Shown piece after piece: positions 1 through 6,626 of a stretch of 25,125 nucleotides of DNA. The DNA lies in the NCBI GenBank assembly GCA_964439885.1, contig CAYTPE010000008.1:1-25125 (forward strand). Reading direction: 5' to 3'. Position numbers and translations under genes: made by a program. Source of the DNA: CAYTPE01 sp964439885. GTDB taxonomy: Bacteria > Patescibacteriota > Patescibacteriia > Magasanikbacterales > GWA2-37-8. Position 1 is the first letter of the stretch. Every line of letters starts with the position of its first letter. The notes beneath the pieces are model-generated. The model worked only from the letters and a program-made list of their open reading frames with translations. It was not told where the DNA came from and did no database searches.

Positions 1-861
1 TTTAATCTGCCGAGCGTATTCTTTAAATTCCGGTTGCAGGGCTTCTTTAAACGCCACTGCTTTGGCGGCAATATTATTTTCATGCGGGCCACCCTGCAAG
101 CCGGGGAACACCGCTTTATCAATAGCTTTTGCATGCACTTCTTTGCACATGATCATACCACCGCGTGGGCCGCGCAGTGTTTTGTGGGTGGTGGTGGAAA
201 CAACATCAAACAGAGGCACCGGATTATTCATCTGCCCACCGGCAATTAGTCCGGCAATGTGCGCAATGTCGGCCATCGTAAGCGCGCCGACTTCGTCCGC
301 AATGGCTTTGATGGCGGCGTAATCAATTTCGCGCGAATAGGCCGAGTAGCCCACCAAAATCATTTTTGGTTTGTGTTCGCGCGCCATCTGACGCAAATTG
401 TCCAAATCAATATTTCCCTCCGCATTTGTTTTATAGCGCACGAAATTAAATACCTGTGCCATATACGTCACCGGATGTCCGTGCGTAAGGTGACCACCAT
501 GGCTCAAATCCATGCCGAGAATAGTGTCGCCTGGTTTAAGTAGTCCGAAATAAACCGCCACGTTTGCCGGTGCGCCGGAGAGGGGCTGTACGTTTACGTG
601 CTCGGCGTCAAAAAGTTGTTTAGCACGGTCGATAGCGAGCTGTTCCACCTCATCGATAAATTCACAGCCTCCATAGTAGCGTTTGCCCACGTAGCCTTCG
701 GAATATTTGTTGGTGAGAATCGACCCCAATGCTTCGAGCACCGCTGGGGACACAAAGTTTTCGGATGGAATCATCTCCAGGCCTTCTTCTTGTCGGCCTT
801 GCTCCCGTTTGATGCTCGCTAGAATGTCGGGGTCAAAAGTGGTGAGTGAATGTGTGTACAT
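1..861 (-). CDS. glyA: Serine hydroxymethyltransferase, C-terminus cut off by the window edge
   Basis: Translation of the complement gives MYTHSLTTFDPDILASI and then the SHMT signatures EMIPSENFVS, SEGYVGKRYYGG, PLSGAPANVAVYFGLL, MDLSHGGHLTHG and STTTHKTLRGPRGGM. The lysine in TTTHKT is the PLP Schiff-base residue of this family. The enzyme interconverts serine and glycine and charges tetrahydrofolate with a one-carbon unit in the cytoplasm. About 287 residues are present; family members are about 410-430 residues, so the last third lies to the left of base 1. The start ATG at 861 is the first in frame and gives the usual short N-terminus. Upstream there is only AT-rich intergenic sequence and no clear Shine-Dalgarno. 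Identification is certain from motif density. Confidence 0.97.
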   Translation of the reverse strand, partial: MYTHSLTTFDPDILASIKREQGRQEEGLEMIPSENFVSPAVLEALGSILTNKYSEGYVGKRYYGGCEFIDEVEQLAIDRAKQLFDAEHVNVQPLSGAPANVAVYFGLLKPGDTILGMDLSHGGHLTHGHPVTYMAQVFNFVRYKTNAEGNIDLDNLRQMAREHKPKMILVGYSAYSREIDYAAIKAIADEVGALTMADIAHIAGLIAGGQMNNPVPLFDVVSTTTHKTLRGPRGGMIMCKEVHAKAIDKAVFPGLQGGPHENNIAAKAVAFKEALQPEFKEYARQIK

Positions 862-948
862 AGGAAACAATTAACAAATAACAATTATCAATAAACAATG
901 AACAATTAACATTTAGTAATTAACAAACTTCAATTGATTGAAATCAAA
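862..948. repeat. AT-rich spacer made of short 'aacaatta' repeats
   Basis: The 87 bases between glyA and the Nudix gene consist largely of imperfect repeats of an aacaatta/aataac unit. The spacer contains the glyA upstream region. No convincing sigma-70 hexamer pair could be fixed, because many near-matches overlap. Low-complexity spacers of this type are common between genes in Patescibacteria. Confidence 0.5.
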
Positions 949-1347
949 TCATAAGGAAGAAATATAATCGTTGATGATTGTATGTACGTTTGGGGCGCAG
1001 TCAGTTGGTAAATTATATACATCGTGCCAGCCCCATTCGGCGGTGTCTGGGCCAGGAACAATTTCGCCTGTGCGCTCGGTTAAGAAATGTATCAGTACGA
1101 TCACTTTTTCTTTGGTATGTATCAAAAGTGGGCGGAGAGGTCGGATGATTTTTATATCAATTCCCATTTCTTCTTTTGCTTCGCGCGCGCAGGCTTCTTC
1201 CAAACTTTTATCAAAATCTTCGACTTCGCCACCAGGGAATACCCACGGACCTGTGTCGGCATTTTTTCTTTCTCTATTGAGGAGCACGCGGCCATTTTCG
1301 ATGATAACTGGGCCGCTTACAACAATGGAACCGAGGGGGAGGTGCAT
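949..1347 (-). CDS. Nudix (MutT-like) hydrolase
   Basis: The protein of about 132 residues starts MHLPLGSIVVSGPVI and contains WVFPGGEVEDFDKSLEEACA followed by REAKEEMGI, a Nudix box (GX5EX7REUXEEXGU). The spacing between GG and RE is one residue longer than usual, so the loop holds an insertion, but the metal-binding REAKEE helix is intact. Nudix enzymes hydrolyse nucleoside diphosphate-X compounds; the substrate cannot be told from sequence. The frame stays open to a GTG at 1413. I prefer ATG 1347 because a promoter (-35 TTGCTA, 17 bp, -10 TACCAT) lies between the two candidate starts and the first 22 residues of the longer form do not look like Nudix sequence. It is divergent from thiD2-thiE. 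Confidence 0.85.
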   Translation of the reverse strand: MHLPLGSIVVSGPVIIENGRVLLNRERKNADTGPWVFPGGEVEDFDKSLEEACAREAKEEMGIDIKIIRPLRPLLIHTKEKVIVLIHFLTERTGEIVPGPDTAEWGWHDVYNLPTDCAPNVHTIINDYISSL

Positions 1348-1350
1348 AGG

Positions 1351-1398
1351 TTTACTACTTATCGTGCCTATGGTACCATCACCACACTTTTTTAGCAA
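1351..1398. promoter_or_regulatory. Divergent promoters sharing a palindromic -10 core
   Basis: Plus strand: TTTACT (1351-1356), 17 bp, TACCAT (1374-1379), for thiD2-thiE. Minus strand: TTGCTA (complement of 1393-1398), 17 bp, TACCAT (complement of 1370-1375), for the Nudix gene. Both -10 elements come from one palindrome, ATGGTACCAT at 1370-1379, so RNA polymerase could serve only one direction at a time. The same palindrome recurs at 9501-9510. Inferred from spacing and sequence only. Confidence 0.5.
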
Positions 1399-1405
1399 CG
1401 CGGTT

Positions 1406-2398
1406 ATGAACACGGATTTTGCTTTGCTGGACGCCGCCCTTGCGCGGGCACGGGAGGGATACCGGGTACTCGATGAGATTGCCCGCTTTATCTTTCAAAA
1501 TGGGGCTTTATACGAACAAATTCGCTTACTCAGACATGAACTGGCGGAGGTGGAGAAGAGTTTTGGTATAGCCAAACTCATAGGGAGCCGGGTCGGAGGT
1601 GACGTGGGAGAAAGGGCTCATTCTGCGCACGCTCCGCACACGACTCTCGCCATCATCCGTGCGAACGCAAATCGTGTGACGGAAGCACTCCGAGAGCTCG
1701 AATCGTTTGCGAGCCTATACGCTCCGGACACAGCAGACCGTATAGCCGAGCTGCGCCACACTACCTATACAGTGGAGAGAGCGCTCGTCGTGTGCACGCC
1801 ACATTTTTATCTGCACAATTATTTTTATGATGGCGTGGTATATCCACTGTCGGATTCAGTGGATGAAATTATTTCGTTTGTCCAAAATGGCGCGCTCGTG
1901 GTGCAGCTCAGAGACAAAAAATCATCGCTTGATGTGGTAGTCAAAAAAACGCAAGCAGTCTGTGCTTTTTTGAAAGAGTACAATCGTACACGGTACGAAA
2001 AAGTATTATTCATCATTAACGATCATCCATTGATTGCCGCGCGATTCCCCGTGGCGGGAGTGCATGTCGGACAGGATGTGAAAGATGTTAATCACGTGAG
2101 GCGACTGATCGGTTCAAATAAAATAATTGGGCGTTCCAATCGTAGCGTAGCGGAAATGAAAGAGTCGATAGCTCAAGGCGCGGACTATGTGAGCATCGGT
2201 CCGATTTATAAGACGGCTACCAAACCTGACCGGCAACCTGTTGGGTTCAAAATAGTGAGCGCTCTGACGAATTTTCGAGACCCGTGGGTGGCAATTGGTG
2301 GAGTGACCCGCGACACCATCGATGAACTTCGGGAACATGGCGCCAAAAATGTGGCGGTTGTGGCAGCGGCCGCAGATTTCTTCAAAAAGAGTTTATAA
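1406..2398 (+). CDS. thiE: ThiD2-ThiE fusion: HMP-phosphate kinase / thiamine-phosphate synthase
   Basis: 330 residues. Residues 1 to about 128 (MNTDFALLDAALARAREGYR, then ANRVTEALRELESFA) match the ThiD2 domain, a monofunctional HMP-phosphate kinase known from ThiE N-termini. Residues of about 140-330 are the ThiE TIM barrel: VVQLRDKK, LFIINDHPLIAARF, GVHVGQDV, GADYVSIGPIYKTATKP and WVAIGGVTRDTIDELREHGA. The glycine-rich and GPI motifs bind diphosphate. ThiE couples HMP-diphosphate to thiazole phosphate to form thiamine phosphate. ATG 1406 is chosen because the frame upstream is antisense to the Nudix gene, whereas MNTDF begins the ThiD2 homology. No thiG, thiC or thiM is in view, so the gene may serve salvage. 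The stop codon lies inside the terminator hairpin. Confidence 0.9.
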   Translation: MNTDFALLDAALARAREGYRVLDEIARFIFQNGALYEQIRLLRHELAEVEKSFGIAKLIGSRVGGDVGERAHSAHAPHTTLAIIRANANRVTEALRELESFASLYAPDTADRIAELRHTTYTVERALVVCTPHFYLHNYFYDGVVYPLSDSVDEIISFVQNGALVVQLRDKKSSLDVVVKKTQAVCAFLKEYNRTRYEKVLFIINDHPLIAARFPVAGVHVGQDVKDVNHVRRLIGSNKIIGRSNRSVAEMKESIAQGADYVSIGPIYKTATKPDRQPVGFKIVSALTNFRDPWVAIGGVTRDTIDELREHGAKNVAVVAAAADFFKKSL

Positions 2399-2410
2399 AA
2401 GCTCTTTTTT
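2384..2410 (+). terminator. Intrinsic terminator after thiD2-thiE
   Basis: AAAAAGAG (2384-2391) pairs with CTCTTTTT (2402-2409) around a 10-base loop, and the 3' arm runs into a T tract. The thiE stop codon TAA (2396-2398) lies in the loop. Confidence 0.6.
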
Positions 2411-2431
2411 GTTATTTTTCTTGTATACCCA

Positions 2432-2461
2432 TTGACAATGAGACCAAAAACAATTTACGGT
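2432..2461 (+). promoter_or_regulatory. Promoter of the GC-rich peptidoglycan-binding gene
   Basis: A perfect -35 TTGACA (2432-2437) is followed after 18 bp by TACGGT (2456-2461). The region is AT-rich, while GC-rich sequence starts just downstream. Before the ATG there is AAGGGGA, a fair Shine-Dalgarno sequence at 8-9 bases' spacing. Confidence 0.45.
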
Positions 2462-2502
2462 ACATATAGAGCCCGATACCAAGGGCCAAAGGGGAATCAC
2501 CG

Positions 2503-3588
2503 ATGAAAAAGCCGAACCGGAAGGGGAAGGGTGGTGGGAGGAAGAATCGGCAGAAGCACGTTCGGCGGCAGAATGCCGCGAAGGCGGTGAGGCTCGTCGC
2601 CTCGCCCCAGTACCCCGTCGAGACGTTCCCGGCGGGTGGTGACGACACGGACGCCACGCTCCTGGTGGCGCCGTTGCTCGAAAAGGCCAAGCCCGCGCGC
2701 CACGAGTTCCTGAATCCGCTGCGCTGGCTCGGTAGGCGCTGGGCCAAGTGGCGGCTCGAGCGCGAGGTGGATGGCGTGCTCGATGAGACGAGTCCCACGG
2801 CCACGGTGCTCGCCGAGGCGCCTCGCCAGGCCAAACAGCCGACGACCGGCAAGAACTGGCCGCTTCGGGACGACCCGCCGGTGAGCGACGTGGACGCCGC
2901 ATGGCTCGAGCTCGCGGAGGCTGAGGCCAGTTCGCTCATCACCGGCCCCTCGACCGCGCGCAAGTTCCTCATCGGGTGCGCTACCATGGCCCTGCTCGTG
3001 GTGGCGGTGTGCCTCTTGGTGAAGGCCGTGCAGAGCGGCGGACACACGCCGGAGATCGCTCAGCCTGCCACGAGCCTCATCTGCGCCTTCGAGGATGGGG
3101 TGGCGGGCGAGTGCGCGCCCGACCAGATCGACTTCACGCATATGGGTGTGGGGCCGATGGTGCTCGCTACGCCGCGCATCACGGCCAACCCCGAGCACCT
3201 GAGCGGCAGTCAGTCCACCCCGAATTCTCGTACCAAGCCGGGGATGGAGGGCGAGCTCATCGCCACGCTCACCAGCGAGCTCACCCACAAGCACGACGTG
3301 CTCGAGCGCCGTGAGCGGCGCGCGGCTCACAACCGCAACGAGCACAACAACCGTCTCGCCATTCAGGCCCTGCAGGGGTTGCTGCAGACCCCTACCCTCG
3401 CTGCCATCATCAAGGATGGATCATGCGATGGGACGCTCCACCCGGGCCAGTACGACTGGCAGACCAGGTGCGAGGTGCGCACCTTCCAGCGGTGGGCCAA
3501 GGGCCACGGCTATCCGCACATCGTGCCCGATGGCGCCGTGGGGCCCCTCACCATCGAAGTGATGGGGCAGGTGATACAGAATAAGTAG
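2503..3588 (+). CDS. Membrane-anchored protein with C-terminal peptidoglycan-binding domain, GC-rich
   Basis: 361 residues. The N-terminus is very basic (MKKPNRKGKGGGRKNRQ). A cytoplasmic region of about 150 residues follows, then one membrane segment at about 155-176 (FLIGCATMALLVVAVCLL) and an extracytoplasmic part. The last 75 or so residues resemble a PG_binding_1 domain: EVRTFQRWAKGHGY and VPDGAVGPLTIEVM carry the FQ...DG.VGP.T pattern. The cysteine pair around 317-331 (GSCDG, TRCEV) could form a disulfide. No catalytic domain is seen, so a cell-wall tethering role is an inference. Base composition is far richer in GC than neighbouring genes, with a matching codon bias. It has its own promoter and a Shine-Dalgarno, unlike most genes here. 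This suggests transfer or the same special class as the GC-rich ORFs at 8.8-11 kb. Confidence 0.8.
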   Translation: MKKPNRKGKGGGRKNRQKHVRRQNAAKAVRLVASPQYPVETFPAGGDDTDATLLVAPLLEKAKPARHEFLNPLRWLGRRWAKWRLEREVDGVLDETSPTATVLAEAPRQAKQPTTGKNWPLRDDPPVSDVDAAWLELAEAEASSLITGPSTARKFLIGCATMALLVVAVCLLVKAVQSGGHTPEIAQPATSLICAFEDGVAGECAPDQIDFTHMGVGPMVLATPRITANPEHLSGSQSTPNSRTKPGMEGELIATLTSELTHKHDVLERRERRAAHNRNEHNNRLAIQALQGLLQTPTLAAIIKDGSCDGTLHPGQYDWQTRCEVRTFQRWAKGHGYPHIVPDGAVGPLTIEVMGQVIQNK

Positions 3589-4084
3589 GCGTAAGTAATG
3601 TGCAGTACTCACTGCGCATAAGCGCGTGAGAATCAGTTCGTGGAGGTGTACAATGTACAACAGCAGTTGAAAAAAAGTAGGGCAAGCGCGTCTCTTGAGT
3701 ATAGACGCACGGGATGGTCTTCCCCCGAATAGAGTAGTAGGAAAAGACCCTGCGAAGTTCGCAGATTGTAAAGGAGTTCGTCCCGTTCATTATGTGCTAC
3801 AGTGTTGCTTCTGTAGACGGTGAACGAACTGTACCGTTGTGGGTACCGAGATCTGCGTTCGCGCATATCTTGAAAAACACAAACGTGGGTGCGATAGCCA
3901 CGCAGTCAATACTTATCGCCCGCCGGCAGACGTATTTGCCGCCGTGAGCGCGTGGTCTGCGCTTTACCAATGGACCATGTCGTGTTGTTTGCTTGAGCCT
4001 CTCGCTCGTGAGCAGCACGACTGCAGTACCTGTGCCCATCATGAGAGAGACGGCATAGATACGAATTATGGTGCGCAAAGGAAC
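3589..4084. other. About 500 bp without a recognisable gene
   Basis: Mixed-composition sequence between the GC-rich gene and a terminator. It holds short palindromes (a 15-base one around 3750-3765, another around 3650-3660) but no tRNA, tmRNA, RNase P or SRP core that I can recognise. Minus-strand frames of 77 and 93 codons overlap here. The longer (start 4078) begins with a hydrophobic stretch, IIRIYAVSLMMGTGTAVVLL, but neither resembles a protein family nor has a Shine-Dalgarno. It could be a long 3' UTR, a small RNA or a decayed gene. Confidence 0.4.
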
Positions 4085-4117
4085 AAAAAAATCCCTCAGT
4101 GCAAGGGACTTTTTTTA
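4085..4117. terminator. Bidirectional intrinsic terminator
   Basis: An A tract, then TCCCT (4092-4096) paired with AGGGA (4104-4108), then a T tract. A and T tracts on both sides let it work for transcripts from either side: the minus-strand gene ending at 4129 and anything transcribed rightward from 2.5-4 kb. Confidence 0.65.
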
Positions 4118-4128
4118 TTCTATATATT

Positions 4129-4704
4129 TTAGCATTTTCCAATCGTAATACTATTGATGACGTTTTCGAACATATACAGAACTTCTGGGGTATAGGGATT
4201 TGGCGCGCTGTAGGGGCCGCTGTATTTGGTGGCGGCAAACGCATGGATTGTGATGGTGTACGTGCCGCTGGTGTAGGTTAAATCATTAGACGCTTCATCA
4301 TACTGTGGTTTAACGCACTGTATGTTGGCTGTCTGTGCCCCCGGTTTCGTCTTGTTCTTCTCGATGTGAATACTAATGGTAATTGGGTGCATCAGCGTTC
4401 CGCCGGACGGTGGGTAAAAAGCGGCGAGCTGCATGATGAGTTCGAATGTGTCTGGGGTGTTAGTGGATACTCTCACAAACGGATCGCGCGGCAAGGCCGC
4501 CACGGTGATAGGTATGTTATTCCACTCGGTGTGGTATGAATTAGGAAACTCGTCGGTTGACGTAGAGATAACCGATATGTCGGTTGTGTGCGTGTTGGGT
4601 GTAGGTGTGTGAAAAGATTCGCCGCCGCGAATCATTATAAACCATATACCGCCGAGGAGCAGAAAACACGCGAGAACTCCCAGGCCAAGTAACGTTTGTC
4701 TCAT
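4129..4704 (-). CDS. Hypothetical membrane-anchored exported protein
   Basis: 191 residues. The N-terminus, MRQTLLGLGVLACFLLLGGI followed by WFIMIRGG, is a signal anchor. A Ser/Thr/Pro-rich linker (about 30-50) follows, then an extracytoplasmic domain with many alternating hydrophobic residues (NIPITVAALP, LTYTSGTYTITIHAFAA), consistent with a beta-sandwich. Two cysteines near the C-terminus (NIQCVKP, IGKC at the end) could pair. No lipobox is evident. No family is recognised. It starts 9 bases after the stop of a 28-codon ORF with a nearly identical signal anchor. The shared terminator lies just downstream. Confidence 0.6.
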   Translation of the reverse strand: MRQTLLGLGVLACFLLLGGIWFIMIRGGESFHTPTPNTHTTDISVISTSTDEFPNSYHTEWNNIPITVAALPRDPFVRVSTNTPDTFELIMQLAAFYPPSGGTLMHPITISIHIEKNKTKPGAQTANIQCVKPQYDEASNDLTYTSGTYTITIHAFAATKYSGPYSAPNPYTPEVLYMFENVINSITIGKC

Positions 4705-4713
4705 ATGATTTTT

Positions 4714-4800
4714 CTAGCCACGCAAAAGGAAGAACCAAATGCCACCGAGCAGCAAAACACAGGCGAGCACGCCGATCTCAAGAAGGGTTTTTCGTTGCAT
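4714..4800 (-). pseudogene. 28-codon ORF: truncated tandem copy of the adjacent signal anchor
   Basis: Translates to MQRKTLLEIGVLACVLLLGG then IWFFLLRG and a TAG stop. Aligned with the next gene's start (MRQTLLGLGVLACFLLLGGI, then WFIMIRGG), about 20 of 27 positions are identical. Either it is the remnant of a tandem duplication in which the second copy lost its exported domain, or it is a one-helix membrane peptide translated in tandem with the larger protein. The reading frame of the anchor is intact. Confidence 0.55.
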
Positions 4801-4860
4801 AGAATATGTAGTGTAGAAGCTGAAAACTGCGGATGGTAACGCAGAATTCGCTGATACATT

Positions 4861-6624
4861 TTAAAAGTTTTTTACCATGTACGTTTTCTCCAGGCGATAG
4901 CCGAGGCCGCGATAATAATCGCGCACGCCCACGCCCGAGATAACCGCCAACTTTAGTATACCACATTTTTTGGTGATACGCTCGGCTTCTCTCACTAATT
5001 TTTTTCCGAGGCCCTTGTGCTGCGTTGATTCGGTTTGCTTTTTGCCGATGCGCACGAGCTGTCCGTATGTGTGCAGCTCGCGAATGTAGGCCTCGTATGA
5101 ATTGAGTTTTTTATTGGGATGATGCACTGGTGTGTCCACAACGCGCAGACGACAGAACGCAAATACCATTCGTCGTTTCGCGTCTTCGTAACTGAGAAAA
5201 TATTCAGTGCCGCCGTTGGTTTCGTATTCGTCAATAAATAATTTTGGCTTGAGTTGCTGTATTTTGTATTTCGTATTTTGTATCGTACTCATGACATGGC
5301 CCACTTCACGACACCGTAAACATTTGCATACTAAGCCATCACGCTTCATTTCATCTTGTATCACTTGGCGCAAATTCGTCACTTTATTTCCTTCTTCTAT
5401 ATATTGGCCAGGGATATCGCGAATCAGGCGCGACACGCGGGCGTAGTAGGGGATATGGCTTTTGAAAATTTTGAGAATATCAATGAGTTCGCGCACGCTG
5501 TAGGCTTCGTATTTTCCATTCTCAAACCAATCGAAAAGCTCTGACCCCTTCACCACCGTGCAGGGGTAAATTTTAATCATGTCTGGTCGGTACGCCGGAT
5601 TTTCAAAAATTTCTTCCATCATAGCTAAATCTTGCTCTGGCGTGGCGCCCGGGAGCTGCGGCATGAGATGGAAGTCTGTTTTGTAGCCATAATTTTTGAG
5701 CAGCTCGGTGGCTTTGATCGCCGCGGCACTATCGTGCCCTCGTTTGGTTAATTTTAAAATTGCGTCATCGGTGTGTTGAATGCCGAGCTCGATGCGGGTG
5801 CATCCCTGCTCGCGCATTTGCCAAATGGTGTGGTAGTTGATGCAGTCGGGGCGGGTCTCCAAAGTTAAGCCAATGATGCGATGCTTTGCCTTCTCATTTA
5901 ATCTTTGTTGTTTGAATAACTCTTTTTTTAAATCGTTCAATGAGGACGTTTCGGTTAATTGGTTTCCCCTCCTTACGAAGGAGGGGGTAGGGGAGGTTGC
6001 CGACTTTTGTGCAGACGTGACGGCGGTCGCAGAGGATGGCAAACCCCTCCCAACCTCCCCTTCGTAAGGGGAGGGGGGGACTCTGCCCGTTTCATTAGCA
6101 GCCATAAACGATTCCAATATAAACCAATACTGGTACGCGAGTGGATAGCTGTTCCACGTGCCACCTTTGATAATGAGTTCAATTTTGTCGGTGGGGTGGC
6201 CATTGGCCTCGAGTGCTTCGATGCGTTTGGCCATTTGTTCGTACGGGTCAAACTGAAGCAGGAGCGCGCGCATGGCAGCCGGTTCTTCCGACAAGTAACT
6301 TTTGGGCATGCGCTCGTCGAGCGGGCAGTAGACGCACTCGCCGGGGCAAGGGTAGGGCTTCACGAGGCTCGTCACGATGGTCACGCCAGAGAGTGTGCGC
6401 ACGGCGCGACGGGTGAGCAATTTTTCCAAAGCCTTGTTTGGCTGAATGCTTTTTTTCTTCACCAGAGTGTGGTATGCTGAAAGCAGTTGGGTTTTATTCG
6501 GCAAGCCCTCGTTAGTGCCCCCCCTTTTTTGTACGAGTGCCGTGCGTTTGAGCACGTTCAAATCGGCCTCAGTTTTGGGAGGAGTGTGTATGGCCAAAGT
6601 AATGATTTTTTCGGCAATAGTCAT
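4861..6624 (-). CDS. elp3: Elp3-like tRNA uridine-34 modification enzyme (radical SAM + GNAT)
   Basis: 587 residues from MTIAEKIITL. The radical-SAM cluster CPGECVYCP (cysteines at about 93, 97 and 100) is followed by ELIIKGGTWNSYP, LTLETRPDCI, RIELGIQH, DFHLMPQLPGATPEQD and IYPCTVVKGSEL, all characteristic of Elp3. A CxCxRCREVGH cysteine/histidine motif lies near 430-440. The C-terminus is a GNAT domain (GLGKKLVREAERI, GVGVRDYYRGLGY). Elp3 uses acetyl-CoA and SAM radical chemistry to start cm5U34 formation in tRNA. The frame opens at 6690, but the 22 extra residues overlap the divergent methyltransferase gene, so ATG 6624 is preferred. Oddities: residues of about 179-223 are encoded by an inserted palindromic repeat, and the linker before the GNAT domain holds a simple-repeat stretch. 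Confidence 0.93.
   Translation of the reverse strand: MTIAEKIITLAIHTPPKTEADLNVLKRTALVQKRGGTNEGLPNKTQLLSAYHTLVKKKSIQPNKALEKLLTRRAVRTLSGVTIVTSLVKPYPCPGECVYCPLDERMPKSYLSEEPAAMRALLLQFDPYEQMAKRIEALEANGHPTDKIELIIKGGTWNSYPLAYQYWFILESFMAANETGRVPPSPYEGEVGRGLPSSATAVTSAQKSATSPTPSFVRRGNQLTETSSLNDLKKELFKQQRLNEKAKHRIIGLTLETRPDCINYHTIWQMREQGCTRIELGIQHTDDAILKLTKRGHDSAAAIKATELLKNYGYKTDFHLMPQLPGATPEQDLAMMEEIFENPAYRPDMIKIYPCTVVKGSELFDWFENGKYEAYSVRELIDILKIFKSHIPYYARVSRLIRDIPGQYIEEGNKVTNLRQVIQDEMKRDGLVCKCLRCREVGHVMSTIQNTKYKIQQLKPKLFIDEYETNGGTEYFLSYEDAKRRMVFAFCRLRVVDTPVHHPNKKLNSYEAYIRELHTYGQLVRIGKKQTESTQHKGLGKKLVREAERITKKCGILKLAVISGVGVRDYYRGLGYRLEKTYMVKNF
5956..6090 (-). repeat. Palindromic repeat doublet inserted in frame within elp3
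   Basis: Two inverted copies of a CCCCTCC...TTACGAAG...GGGAGGTTG repeat (about 5965-5999 and 6043-6080) flank about 43 bp. Together they add about 45 residues (from GRVPPSPYEGEVGRGLP to TSPTPSFVRRGNQL) between the Elp3 GGTWNSYP helix region and the LTLETRP strand. The related intergenic sequence at 8621-8740 shows that this is a dispersed repeat. The insertion keeps the reading frame. Confidence 0.85.
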
Positions 6625-6626
6625 GT

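Noticed and set aside
971..1405. N-terminal extension of the ThiD2-ThiE frame to base 971
   Set aside because: The extension is the antisense of the Nudix gene and has no thiamine-enzyme similarity; ThiD2 homology starts at 1406.
3633..4078. Minus-strand frameshifted protein gene
   Set aside because: The overlapping frames of 77 and 93 codons show no family motif or ribosome site and cannot be joined convincingly.
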